In this document: piece by piece, positions 6,940-13,142 of the stretch
Layout: each line of letters begins with the position of its first letter
Numbering within the stretch: the first letter of the stretch is position 1
Source of the DNA: Chloroflexota bacterium
GTDB lineage: Bacteria; Chloroflexota; Limnocylindria; Limnocylindrales; CSP1-4
Reading direction: 5' to 3'
Assembly (NCBI GenBank): GCA_021785115.1
Contig: JAJYGO010000322.1
Coordinates: forward strand, 1-14,637
DNA: 14,637 nucleotides
Position numbers and translations under genes: made by a program
The notes under the pieces: model-generated
Database searches by the model: none
What the model was told of the DNA's origin: nothing
The model's input: only the letters and a program-made list of their open reading frames with translations

Positions 6940-7771
6940 GCGGTTCGACCGCCGGCGCCTGATGGATGCTGCCTGGGTGCTGGTGCTTGCCGTGGTCGCG
7001 CTCGGCTGGGCCGTGCCGCTGCTCTGGGCGATCGCGGTGTCGGTCCACTCGCCCGACGAGCCGATCAGCGCCGCCAACCTCTGGTGGGGCTCCCACCCGA
7101 CGCTCGCCAACTACACGCAGGCGTTCCAGATCGCGCCGTTCGCCCAGTACTACGTGAACACCATCGTGATCGTCTTCGGGATCCTGGCGGTGCAGCTGGT
7201 CACCATCAGTCTCGCCGGCTACGCGTTCGCGCGCTACCGGTTCCGGGGCGAGAACCTGCTCTTCTTCGTGATCCTGCTGCAGCTCATGGTGCCGTCCAGC
7301 GCACTGATCGTCCCCAACTACTCCACCATCCGCCAGCTCCACCTCTTCGACACGCTGGTGGCCGTGATGCTCCCGTACTTCGGATCGGCGTTCGGCGTGT
7401 TCCTGATGCGCCAGACCTTCAAGACGGTGCCGCGCGATCTCGACGATGCGGCCCGCGTGGACGGGGCGAACTGGTTCCAGACCCTGCGCCACGTCTACAT
7501 CCCGCCGGCGCGGCCCGCCATGATCGCCTTCGCGCTCTCCTCCATCAGCTTCCACTGGAACGACTTCCTGTGGCCGCTCGTGGTCACCAACAGCGCCGCG
7601 AGTCGTCCACTGACCGTGGGCCTCGCCGTCTTCACGCAGCTCGGCGAGATCGGCGCGCAGTGGCCGCTCGTCACGGCCGGCACGGTGATCGTCGTCGGGC
7701 CGCTGCTGCTGCTGTTCCTGGTCTTCCAGCGCCAGTTCATCGACAGCTTCCTGCACTCCGGCCTGAAGTAG
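6923..7771 (+). CDS. ABC sugar-type transporter permease (UgpE/MalG class)
   Basis: Second membrane subunit, 282 residues, six predicted helices; the first is AAWVLVLAVVALGWAVPLLW (about 15-35). The EAA loop is at about 172-195: LDDAARVDGANWFQTLRHVY. The typical MalG-class segments NTIVIVFG, LAGYAFARYRF and FHWNDFLWPLVV are present. The start is the GTG at 6923, inside the end of the preceding gene, with GGTGGAG seven to eight bases before it; ATG 6962 is less likely as it would remove basic residues before helix 1. No ATP-binding gene follows: the next gene is convergent. The importer must therefore use an MsmK/UgpC-type ATPase encoded elsewhere, as is common for this family. Confidence 0.93.
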   Translation: MPRTSRRFDRRRLMDAAWVLVLAVVALGWAVPLLWAIAVSVHSPDEPISAANLWWGSHPTLANYTQAFQIAPFAQYYVNTIVIVFGILAVQLVTISLAGYAFARYRFRGENLLFFVILLQLMVPSSALIVPNYSTIRQLHLFDTLVAVMLPYFGSAFGVFLMRQTFKTVPRDLDDAARVDGANWFQTLRHVYIPPARPAMIAFALSSISFHWNDFLWPLVVTNSAASRPLTVGLAVFTQLGEIGAQWPLVTAGTVIVVGPLLLLFLVFQRQFIDSFLHSGLK

Positions 7772-7772
7772 G

Positions 7773-7802
7773 GCCGGCGTCCCGGCCTGCGGCGGGCCGG
7801 CG
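7773..7802. terminator. GC-rich hairpin between convergent genes
   Basis: In the 45-base gap between the permease and phosphorylase stops, two copies of GCCGGC about 16 bases apart can pair with nearby CC/GG extension and a bulge. No T tract. A bidirectional terminator is plausible but weak. Confidence 0.3.
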
Positions 7803-7816
7803 TCGGAAGTCCGGCG

Positions 7817-9145
7817 TCAGTCTCCGGGGGCGATCCGCTCCAGGACGACCGGGCGCGAGGCCGGCGGCTCGTCGGCGATCGTGACGGCCGCCCGCAGCTC
7901 GGCGGCGGCGCGCTCCGCGCTGGCCCGGTCCCGCGCGTGGACCACCGCGAGGGGCCGATCTGGTCCCACCGCACCGCCGACCGGCGCGACGTCCGTGAGG
8001 CCCACGGCGTGGTCGACCGACTGGCCCGGGGCGGTGCGGCCGCCTCCCAGCCCGACGATGGCCAGCCCGACCTGCCGCACGTCCACGGTGCCCACGATCC
8101 CCGGCCGTGCGGGGAACGCCGGGAACCGGACCGGCGCCTCCGGCAGGTACGCGTCGGGCCGATCCAGGAGATCCGGCGGTCCACCAAGCGCCGCCACCAT
8201 CCGCGCGAACCGCTCGGCGGCATCCCCGCTGGCAAGGGCGCGCTCGCAGGCCTGGCGGGCCGTGGCGACGTCGGCCCGGAGCCCGCCCGTGCCCAGCAGC
8301 TCGGCCGACAGCGCCAGCGTGACCTCGTGCAGCCGCGGGTCGCGGGGTGCGGTGCCGGTGAGGTACGCGATCGCCTCGCGGACCTCGACGGCGTTGCCGG
8401 CCGTGGTGCCGAGCACCTCGTCCATGTCCGTGAGCAGGGCGGTGGTGCGGCACCCGGCCCCGCCGGCGACCGCCACCAGGCTCCGCGCGAGGGCCCGGGC
8501 GTCCTCCGGCGACGACATGAACGCGCCGCTTCCCGTGGTGACGTCGATCACCAGCCCGTCCAGGCCCGCCGCGAGCTTCTTGGAGAGGATCGAGGCCGTG
8601 ATGAGCGGGATCGACTCGACGGTCGCGGTGACGTCCCGGATGGCGTAGAGCCGCCGATCCGCGGGTGCCAGGTCGGCGGTCTGGCCGATGATCGCGCAGC
8701 CGGCGTCGTGCACGGCCCGCCGGAGCATGGCGAGATCCGGCGCGGTCGTGTAGCCGGGGATGCTGTCCATCTTGTCGAGCGTGCCGCCCGTGTGCCCGAG
8801 GCCGCGCCCGGAGATCATGGGCACCGCCCCGCCGCAGGCCGCCACCATCGGGGCGAGCATCAGCGAGACCTTGTCGCCCACGCCCCCCGTGGAGTGCTTG
8901 TCCAGGGGCGGGCCCGGGAGGTCGAAGGAGGTCCAGTCCAGGACGGTGCCCGAGTCGCGCATCGCCCCGGTGAGGGCGATCGTCTCCGCGCGCGTCATGC
9001 CGCGGAAGAAGACCGCCATGGCGAACGCGGCCGCCTGCCCTTCACCCACGGAGCCGTCGACCAGCCCGGCGATGAACGAGGCGATCTCGTCGTCGGAGAG
9101 CGACCGCCCGTCGCGCTTGGCGCGGATGATCTCCTGGGGGAGCAC
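7817..9145 (-). CDS. deoA: Thymidine / pyrimidine-nucleoside phosphorylase
   Basis: Cytosolic enzyme of 442 residues that splits thymidine (and perhaps uridine or deoxyuridine) with phosphate to base plus (deoxy)ribose-1-phosphate. The N-terminal helical domain begins [19 protein letters not shown]. The phosphate-binding [10 protein letters not shown] is at 83-92 and the family signature [18 protein letters not shown] at 112-129. By remembered comparison with E. coli DeoA (440 residues), H84, R170, S185 and K189 fit the substrate-contact positions with an offset of one. The start is GTG 9145 with GGAGG nine bases upstream; the frame is open to 9232, but that tail is low-complexity and lies over the promoter. 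Pyrimidine-nucleoside phosphorylase (pdp) is the alternative name; the two cannot be told apart here. It faces the ABC operon convergently, and the EamA gene lies 187 bases upstream. Confidence 0.93.
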   Translation of the reverse strand: MLPQEIIRAKRDGRSLSDDEIASFIAGLVDGSVGEGQAAAFAMAVFFRGMTRAETIALTGAMRDSGTVLDWTSFDLPGPPLDKHSTGGVGDKVSLMLAPMVAACGGAVPMISGRGLGHTGGTLDKMDSIPGYTTAPDLAMLRRAVHDAGCAIIGQTADLAPADRRLYAIRDVTATVESIPLITASILSKKLAAGLDGLVIDVTTGSGAFMSSPEDARALARSLVAVAGGAGCRTTALLTDMDEVLGTTAGNAVEVREAIAYLTGTAPRDPRLHEVTLALSAELLGTGGLRADVATARQACERALASGDAAERFARMVAALGGPPDLLDRPDAYLPEAPVRFPAFPARPGIVGTVDVRQVGLAIVGLGGGRTAPGQSVDHAVGLTDVAPVGGAVGPDRPLAVVHARDRASAERAAAELRAAVTIADEPPASRPVVLERIAPGD

Positions 9146-9222
9146 GGCCGCGGGCCTCCATGCGCGCTGGGGAGAGGGCGGGGGCGATCCGCCACGGGTC
9201 TGTCGCTTCCTGCCCCCGGCCG

Positions 9223-9232
9223 AGCCTATCAC
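9223..9232 (-). promoter_or_regulatory. Putative extended -10 promoter of deoA
   Basis: On the minus strand this reads GTGATAGGCT, 77 bases before the GTG at 9145. It nearly equals the GTGCTAGGCT before tatA. It implies that deoA is transcribed separately from the EamA gene. Confidence 0.5.
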
Positions 9233-9287
9233 GGAGGGGCGCGAGGGCTCGGGACCCGCGCCGGGTGCCCCGTGCCGCCGGTCGGAA

Positions 9288-9327
9288 CGGGCCGGGCGTC
9301 TCGCGACGCCGCCGGGGCGCCGGCCCG
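9288..9327 (-). terminator. Two-tier hairpin after the EamA gene
   Basis: The inner stem GGCGTC (9295-9300)/GACGCC (9305-9310) closes a four-base loop that reads GCGA, a GNRA tetraloop, on the minus strand. The outer arms CGGGCCG (9288-9294) and CGGCCCG (9321-9327) also pair. It starts six bases past the EamA stop. There is no T tract, so it may be a terminator or an mRNA 3'-end stabiliser. Confidence 0.5.
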
Positions 9328-9332
9328 GCGGG

Positions 9333-10262
9333 TCAGACCGTCGACTCGTCCGCCTCGACCACGACCTGCCGGCCCCGCCGTGTCCCGAGCCGCGACGTGA
9401 GCCACGCCGCCGCCCCGGACCCGGTGGCCATCGCCGAGCCCAGGATGACGAGCCCGAAGCCGAGCGCCATCACCGGCGCGAACGGTTCGTGCAGCAGGGC
9501 CACGCCGAGCACCGCGGCGACGGCGGGGTTCACGTAGGTGATCACCGTCGCCCTGACCGGTCCCATCGCCTCCACCAGCGCCGAGAAGAGCAGGAAGGCG
9601 GCCGCCGTGCACACCACGCCGAGGATCGCGACCGCCGCCAGGACGTCCGTGCCCGGCAGCGTGGCCGGGTGCTGGATTGCCACGATCGGCGCGTACACGG
9701 CGGCGCAGAACGAGAGGGCGAGCGCCATCACGCCCACCGACGGCAGGCCGCCCAGGCGGCGCCCGAGGATCGCGGGGCCCAGCGCGTAGCAGACGACCAC
9801 TACCGCCATCTCCACCAGGGCGCTCGCGTTCGACGCGCGGGCGTCGACGCCCACGATCGCGGCGACCCCGACCAGGCCCACCAGCAGCCCGGCCAACCCG
9901 CCGGCACCCATGCGGTCGCGTCCCCCGGTGGTGACCGCGATCACGGCACCGACCAGCGGCACGCCCGCCACGAGCAGCCCGGCCAGCGAGCTGGTGACCC
10001 GTTCCTCCGCGGAGCTCAGGAGCAGCCAGGGCAGGCCGACCTCGACCACCGCGAAGGCGATCACCCACCGCCAGCGGGCCAGGACGGGGCGCATGTCGAC
10101 GCGCAGGAGCGCGACCGGCAGGAGGATGACCGAGGCGATGGCCGTCCGGGCGAAGACCAGCGTGGCCGGCGAGATCTCGGCCACCGCGATGCGGATCAGG
10201 AGGTACGGGATCCCCCAGACCAGCGACATGAGGACGAAGAGGACGAGCGCGCGGCGGCTCAC
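9333..10262 (-). CDS. EamA/DMT-family transporter
   Basis: Integral membrane protein of 309 residues with about ten transmembrane helices arranged as two EamA repeats. The first repeat starts [21 protein letters not shown] and includes [22 protein letters not shown]. The second includes the conserved [35 protein letters not shown] type segment (about 225-265). The C-terminal 25 residues are polar and cytosolic. Members export or import small metabolites (amino acids, nucleotides, drugs); the substrate is not readable. The GTG start at 10262 overlaps the YciI gene TGA as GTGA, so the two are translationally coupled. Its position between a YciI-like protein and a nucleoside phosphorylase makes a nucleoside-related substrate possible, but this is inference only. 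Confidence 0.9.
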   Translation of the reverse strand: MSRRALVLFVLMSLVWGIPYLLIRIAVAEISPATLVFARTAIASVILLPVALLRVDMRPVLARWRWVIAFAVVEVGLPWLLLSSAEERVTSSLAGLLVAGVPLVGAVIAVTTGGRDRMGAGGLAGLLVGLVGVAAIVGVDARASNASALVEMAVVVVCYALGPAILGRRLGGLPSVGVMALALSFCAAVYAPIVAIQHPATLPGTDVLAAVAILGVVCTAAAFLLFSALVEAMGPVRATVITYVNPAVAAVLGVALLHEPFAPVMALGFGLVILGSAMATGSGAAAWLTSRLGTRRGRQVVVEADESTV

Positions 10263-10537
10263 GGGGCGGTCAGGACCTCGTGCCAGGGGAGGACCCGCCA
10301 GCGCGTGACGAGCCCGTGGGCCACGTACGGGTCGGACCGCACGAAGCGTTCCACCACGCCGGCGTCGGGCGTACGGAAGACGAGCAGGGCGCCCTCGATC
10401 GGTTCGCCGAACGCACCCGCCAGGGGGATCTCGCCGCGCTCGTGGGCCGCGCGAACGAGCGCGAGGTGCTCGTCCCGGAGCGGCGCGCGGCGGACCAGGT
10501 AGTCGTCCACGAGGTCGTAGAGGAGCAGGTAGTACAT
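10259..10537 (-). CDS. YciI-like domain protein
   Basis: Protein of 92 residues with the YciI ferredoxin-like alpha-beta fold. MYYLLLYDLVDDYLVRRAPLR begins the first strand; the family histidine is in RDEHLALVRAA (H24), and the conserved Asp/His region is RSDPYVAHGLVTRWRV (about 67-82). Such small proteins are weakly characterised; a few have dehydrochlorinase or lyase-like roles, and most are unknown. The ATG at 10537 has GGGAGG four bases upstream (GGGAGGCGAG), which excludes the longer open frame reaching 10687. It lies 46 bases after the LacI-type gene, with TACAGT (10574-10569 on the minus strand) as a possible -10 but no -35. Its stop overlaps the EamA start, so the two form a coupled pair, possibly co-transcribed with the regulator. 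Confidence 0.88.
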   Translation of the reverse strand: MYYLLLYDLVDDYLVRRAPLRDEHLALVRAAHERGEIPLAGAFGEPIEGALLVFRTPDAGVVERFVRSDPYVAHGLVTRWRVLPWHEVLTAP

Positions 10538-10583
10538 CTCGCCTCCCGTCGCTGCGCTGGAAGGTGCCACTGTAGACCGGGGC

Positions 10584-11708
10584 TCAGCGGGGCGCGGCGG
10601 ACGAGCGCCGGACCACCAGCTCAACGGGCAGGTCGAGCCCGTCGGCGGTGGGGCCGGGGGTCTCGAGGAGCAGCCGGGCGGCCGCATATCCCTTCAGGCG
10701 CAGGGGCTGGCGGACCGTGGTGAGCGCCGGCCGGCTGTGGGATGCCGCCGCCAGATCGTCGAAGCCGACCACCGAGAGGCTCGCCGGCACCGGGACGCGG
10801 AGCTCCTGCGCCGCGGCGATGACGCCCAGCGCGAGGCGATCGCTCATGGCGAGGATCGCCGTGGGCGGCTCGGTGCCCCCGAGCAGCAGGCGCGCCGCCT
10901 CCCGGCCGAGTCCCTCGTCGCTGTGGGCGCACTCCACGATGGGGACCGCGGCCGCGTCGAGGCCCGCCTCCTCCAGCGCCTCCCGGTATCCCGCCAGGCG
11001 CTGGGCGGTCACGTCGTAGTCGGGATCCGCGACGCGGGCCGCGTCCGCCAGCCCGTCGTACCCGTCGGCCTGGAACGGCAGCGCCACGATCCCGAAGCGG
11101 CGGTGACCGAGCCCGACCAGGTGGCGTGCCGCGTCGCGGGCGCCGGCCCGGTCGTCGATGGTCACCGTCGCCACGTCGGGCAGGCGCGGCTCGTCGATCA
11201 CGACCACGGGCGTCGTGCCCGCGAGCAGCCGCTGGAGCGCGGCGGCGCTGCGCGGCAGCGAGTACGCGATGAAGCCGTCGACGGCCACGTCGCCGATCAC
11301 GCGAGGGTCCGCGGCACGCAGCGCGCCCGGCTCGATGAGGAGGCCGAGCCGGCGCTCCTCGCACGCGTCGGCGATCCCGCGGATCAGCTCGCTGGTGGTG
11401 GGGTCGTCCAGCGCAAAGGGGAGCGGCTCGGGCAGCACCAGCCCGATCGCGCCCGCGCGGCCGGTCCGGAGCATGCGGGCAACCGGGTTCGGCCCCGCGT
11501 ATCCCGCCTGGCGGGCAGCGTCGAGGACGCGCGCGCGCAGCTCGGCGGAGAGCTGGTCCGGGCGACTGAACGCGTTCGACACCGTGGTCCGCGAGACCCC
11601 CAGCCGGCGGGCGAGGTCCTCCAGGCGCAGCCGGGGGCGGGGACGCCGGGGATCGTCGGCTCGGGAATGGTCGTCTCGGGGCCGGTCGGCTCGGGGCTGG
11701 TCGTCCAT
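10584..11708 (-). CDS. LacI-family transcriptional regulator
   Basis: DNA-binding repressor of 374 residues. The LacI HTH is at 28-50 (RLEDLARRLGVSRTTVSNAFSRP). The hinge helix region follows (PNPVARMLRTGRAG, 73-86), and a periplasmic-binding-protein-like effector domain covers about 87-370, with GLVLPEP, GDVAVDGFIAY, TVTIDDRAGARDAARHLVGLGHRRFGIVA and SVVGFDDLAAASHSRPALTTVRQP. A ligand such as a sugar or nucleoside is expected. Unusually, 27 residues precede the HTH; they are encoded by a 15-bp tandem repeat (see that entry). ATG 11708 has no Shine-Dalgarno, and a CACAAT hexamer ends eight bases before it, which fits a leaderless message. Two LacI-like operators lie just upstream, one over the region where its own promoter should be, so autoregulation is likely. 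Confidence 0.93.
   Translation of the reverse strand: MDDQPRADRPRDDHSRADDPRRPRPRLRLEDLARRLGVSRTTVSNAFSRPDQLSAELRARVLDAARQAGYAGPNPVARMLRTGRAGAIGLVLPEPLPFALDDPTTSELIRGIADACEERRLGLLIEPGALRAADPRVIGDVAVDGFIAYSLPRSAAALQRLLAGTTPVVVIDEPRLPDVATVTIDDRAGARDAARHLVGLGHRRFGIVALPFQADGYDGLADAARVADPDYDVTAQRLAGYREALEEAGLDAAAVPIVECAHSDEGLGREAARLLLGGTEPPTAILAMSDRLALGVIAAAQELRVPVPASLSVVGFDDLAAASHSRPALTTVRQPLRLKGYAAARLLLETPGPTADGLDLPVELVVRRSSAAPR
11637..11696 (-). repeat. 15-bp imperfect tandem repeat inside the LacI-type gene
   Basis: On the minus strand three units, CCCCGAGCCGACCGG, CCCCGAGACGACCAT and TCCCGAGCCGACGAT, follow each other, then a degenerate fourth begins CCCCG. They encode PRADR, PRDDH, SRADD and PRRPR, the charged tail before the HTH. 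Because the unit is a multiple of three, copy number could change without a frameshift. Confidence 0.75.
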
Positions 11709-11736
11709 GCAGGGAGATTGTGCGCCTGTCGGGTGG

Positions 11737-11755
11737 GTTCTTGACCGATCCAGAT
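11737..11755. promoter_or_regulatory. LacI-type operator O1
   Basis: GTTCTTGACCGATCCAGA (11737-11754) is the first of two copies of an 18-bp element (17 of 18 identical). As a dyad, TTCTTGACC/GATCCAGAT is matched at 6 of 9 pairs with a central CG. It covers the -35 of the plus-strand promoter and lies in the lacI leader region. Confidence 0.7.
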
Positions 11756-11769
11756 GCGGGGGCTATGAT
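11741..11769 (+). promoter_or_regulatory. Sigma70-type promoter TTGACC-17-TATGAT
   Basis: TTGACC (11741-11746), a 17-base spacer and TATGAT (11764-11769) give a near-consensus promoter, the best in the window. Transcription would start near 11776, where operator O2 begins, leaving a leader of about 55 bases to ATG 11831. Confidence 0.8.
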
Positions 11770-11775
11770 GCTGCT

Positions 11776-11794
11776 GTTCTTGATCGATCCAGAA
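11776..11794. promoter_or_regulatory. LacI-type operator O2
   Basis: TTCTTGATCGATCCAGAA (11777-11794) is a near-perfect dyad, 8 of 9 pairs, centred on CG as LacI/PurR-type sites are. It sits at the expected transcription start and repeats O1 at a 39-bp distance. Confidence 0.8.
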
Positions 11795-11830
11795 ACCGCA
11801 CCAGGTCGATCACGAGCAGGAGCACACACC

Positions 11831-12118
11831 ATGATCACGCATTCGACTCCCGCACCGCGGACGTCGGACCGCCCGCTTCCCACCCGCACCATGACCGCCG
11901 ACCTCGATCTCGCGCGCGAGCGGATCGACACGGCGCTGCGCGACCACGACTACTGCCGTGCCTGCGGCCAGCCCATGCAGATCCGGGCGCGCGACGGCGA
12001 GCTCTGGCTCGAGTGCGCCTCGCTCGGCGAGCGCCGGGGCATCCGGTTCCTCCTGTCGGCCGGCCTGCACGACCGCTACGCACTGGACCTCTCCGTGAAC
12101 GGCGCGATGGCCGCGTAG
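11831..12118 (+). CDS. Small Cys-containing protein, divergent from the LacI-type gene; unknown
   Basis: I do not recognise a family. The 95-residue product is cytosolic with no signal peptide or membrane helix. Residues 1-25 are Thr/Pro/Arg-rich and probably disordered. Residues 26-39 (LARERIDTALRDHD) are helical, followed by YCRACGQPMQI with a CxxC knuckle (C42, C45), then a beta-type stretch with C62 (LWLECASL) and H80. A three-Cys/one-His zinc site is possible, and the order resembles half of a zinc ribbon. ATG 11831 is chosen because GGAG lies eight to nine bases upstream and it is downstream of the inferred transcription start; the frame is open earlier (11720) but would begin before the promoter. 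ATG 11891 is a second choice. Its promoter is bracketed by two LacI-type operators, so the divergent regulator very probably controls it. Confidence 0.8.
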   Translation: MITHSTPAPRTSDRPLPTRTMTADLDLARERIDTALRDHDYCRACGQPMQIRARDGELWLECASLGERRGIRFLLSAGLHDRYALDLSVNGAMAA

Positions 12119-12173
12119 GAACCGGCCACCCGCCGGGACCCGGCGCGCCCACGGACATGCGCCGGCCCGGTTC
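12119..12173 (+). terminator. Nested hairpins after the small Cys gene
   Basis: GAACCGG (12119-12125) can pair with CCGGTTC (12167-12173), enclosing CGCCGG-gac-CCGGCG (12131-12145). TTCTCC follows rather than a T run. It starts at the base after the stop codon, so a terminator is plausible. Confidence 0.45.
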
Positions 12174-12232
12174 TCCGTGCCGGTTCGACTGGCCGTGTGC
12201 CGGGACGATTGCGTGTCCGGCCGGGCTGCGGC

Positions 12233-12242
12233 GTGCTAGGCT
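12233..12242 (+). promoter_or_regulatory. Putative extended -10 promoter of tatA
   Basis: GTGCTAGGCT, 36 bases before ATG 12279, matches the shared GTGNTANNCT motif; no -35 at normal spacing. Confidence 0.55.
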
Positions 12243-12278
12243 GACGCGGCCCGGCATCCGCAGCATGAAGGAACCGTC

Positions 12279-12614
12279 ATGGGAGCCATCCAACCGTGGC
12301 ACCTGATCCTGCTTCTCGTCATCGTGCTGATCGTGCTTGGCCCCGGGAAGCTGCCTGAAGTCGGCAAGAGCCTTGGTGAGACCATCCGCGAGTTCCGCAA
12401 GGCCACCACCGAGGCGCAGAACGCGGTCTCACTGCAGCCCACCCAGCCGGCTCAGCCGGCGGCGCCGCCGGCCCAGGTGGCGCAGGTCGCCGCACCGGTC
12501 GCGCCCGCCGTGCAGCCCGCGGTCGCGCAGCCGGCCCCGATCCCTGCGGCCCCGGCGCAGCCGGCCGACGCCACCGCGCCCGCGAGCACCCCCGGGACGC
12601 AGATCCCGCAATAG
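12279..12614 (+). CDS. tatA: Sec-independent translocase subunit TatA/TatE
   Basis: Pore-forming subunit of the twin-arginine export system, 111 residues. The single short N-terminal helix is [14 protein letters not shown] (7-20), followed by the hinge GPGKLPEVG and the amphipathic helix [20 protein letters not shown], all diagnostic of TatA/E (the FG of many TatA proteins is LG here). From about residue 50 the protein is a Pro/Ala/Gln low-complexity tail with repeated QPA-like units; TatA tails vary, but this one makes up more than half of the protein. ATG 12279 has AAGGA six bases upstream. No tatC or tatB is adjacent, so it stands alone with its own extended -10 promoter. Confidence 0.93.
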   Translation: MGAIQPWHLILLLVIVLIVLGPGKLPEVGKSLGETIREFRKATTEAQNAVSLQPTQPAQPAAPPAQVAQVAAPVAPAVQPAVAQPAPIPAAPAQPADATAPASTPGTQIPQ

Positions 12615-12638
12615 GGCGCCGGACCGAGGGCGCCGGAC
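12614..12638. repeat. 11-bp direct repeat / GGCGCC hairpin between convergent genes
   Basis: GGGCGCCGGAC occurs at 12614-12624 and 12628-12638. Its self-complementary GGCGCC cores can pair across an eight-base loop, a possible terminator for tatA. No T tract. The rest of the gap to 12700 shows nothing clear. Confidence 0.35.
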
Positions 12639-12700
12639 GGCAGCCACCCCGGCCCGGACCACGCAGCCGGGCGCGGCGCGATCCACCCGGCCAGAGGCGG

Positions 12701-13105
12701 TCAGCCGGTCAGGAAGCTCAGCCTGACGGTCCGAGTCTCGTTGTCCGTGTTCGGGTCGAGCAGCGCGATCGACTGCCAGGTGCCCAGCGCCAGGCGTCCG
12801 CCGAGCACGGGGATCGTGGCGAACGGCGCGACGAAGAGCGGCAGGACGTGGTCGGCCCCGTGACCGGGCGAGCCGTGCCGGTGCCGCCAGCGGTCGTCGC
12901 GCGGCAGGAGCCGGTCCAGCGTCGCCACCAGGTCCTCGTCGGATCCCGCGCCCAGCTCCATCACCACGATGCCGGCGGTCGCGTGGGGGGCGAAGACGGA
13001 CAGCAGGCCATCGCCCTCCCCGGCCACGAATCGTTCGCACGCGTCGGTCAGGTCGAACAGGCCGCGCCGCCGCCCGGTCCGGACCACGATCTCGGCGGTC
13101 TTCAT
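12701..13105 (-). CDS. yjbQ: YjbQ/UPF0047 family protein
   Basis: Compact beta-rich protein of 134 residues, normal length for UPF0047. Landmarks are LFDLTDACERFVA, SVFAPHATAGIVVMELGAGSDEDL (conserved histidine H41 and an acidic cluster), HGSPGHGADHVLPLFVAP with further histidines, and the C-terminal LALGTWQSIALLDPN, which is highly typical. E. coli YjbQ has been linked to weak thiamine-phosphate-synthase activity; the true role of the family is unsettled. The family HSTA-like motif reads HATA here. ATG 13105 has only a weak GGGACGG site. It follows phoU by 37 bases on the same strand and is probably the last gene of the pstB-phoU transcript. Confidence 0.9.
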   Translation of the reverse strand: MKTAEIVVRTGRRRGLFDLTDACERFVAGEGDGLLSVFAPHATAGIVVMELGAGSDEDLVATLDRLLPRDDRWRHRHGSPGHGADHVLPLFVAPFATIPVLGGRLALGTWQSIALLDPNTDNETRTVRLSFLTG

Positions 13106-13142
13106 GGCCGTCCCGAGCGTGTCGGGAGCGGCCGGCTGAACC

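Noticed and set aside
7937..10502. Long plus-strand open frames opposite deoA, the EamA gene and the YciI gene
   Set aside because: Composition is typical of antisense frames in GC-rich DNA, while the minus strand carries recognisable families throughout.
11637..11696. The 15-bp tandem repeat as a DNA-level regulatory array (iterons)
   Set aside because: It lies wholly inside the coding region in frame, with a unit that is a multiple of three, so a protein-coding repeat is the simpler reading.
10621..11931. 436-residue minus-strand frame overlapping the LacI-type gene
   Set aside because: Shifted frame of the LacI-type gene, Pro/Arg/Gly-rich, and it crosses the promoter and operator region.
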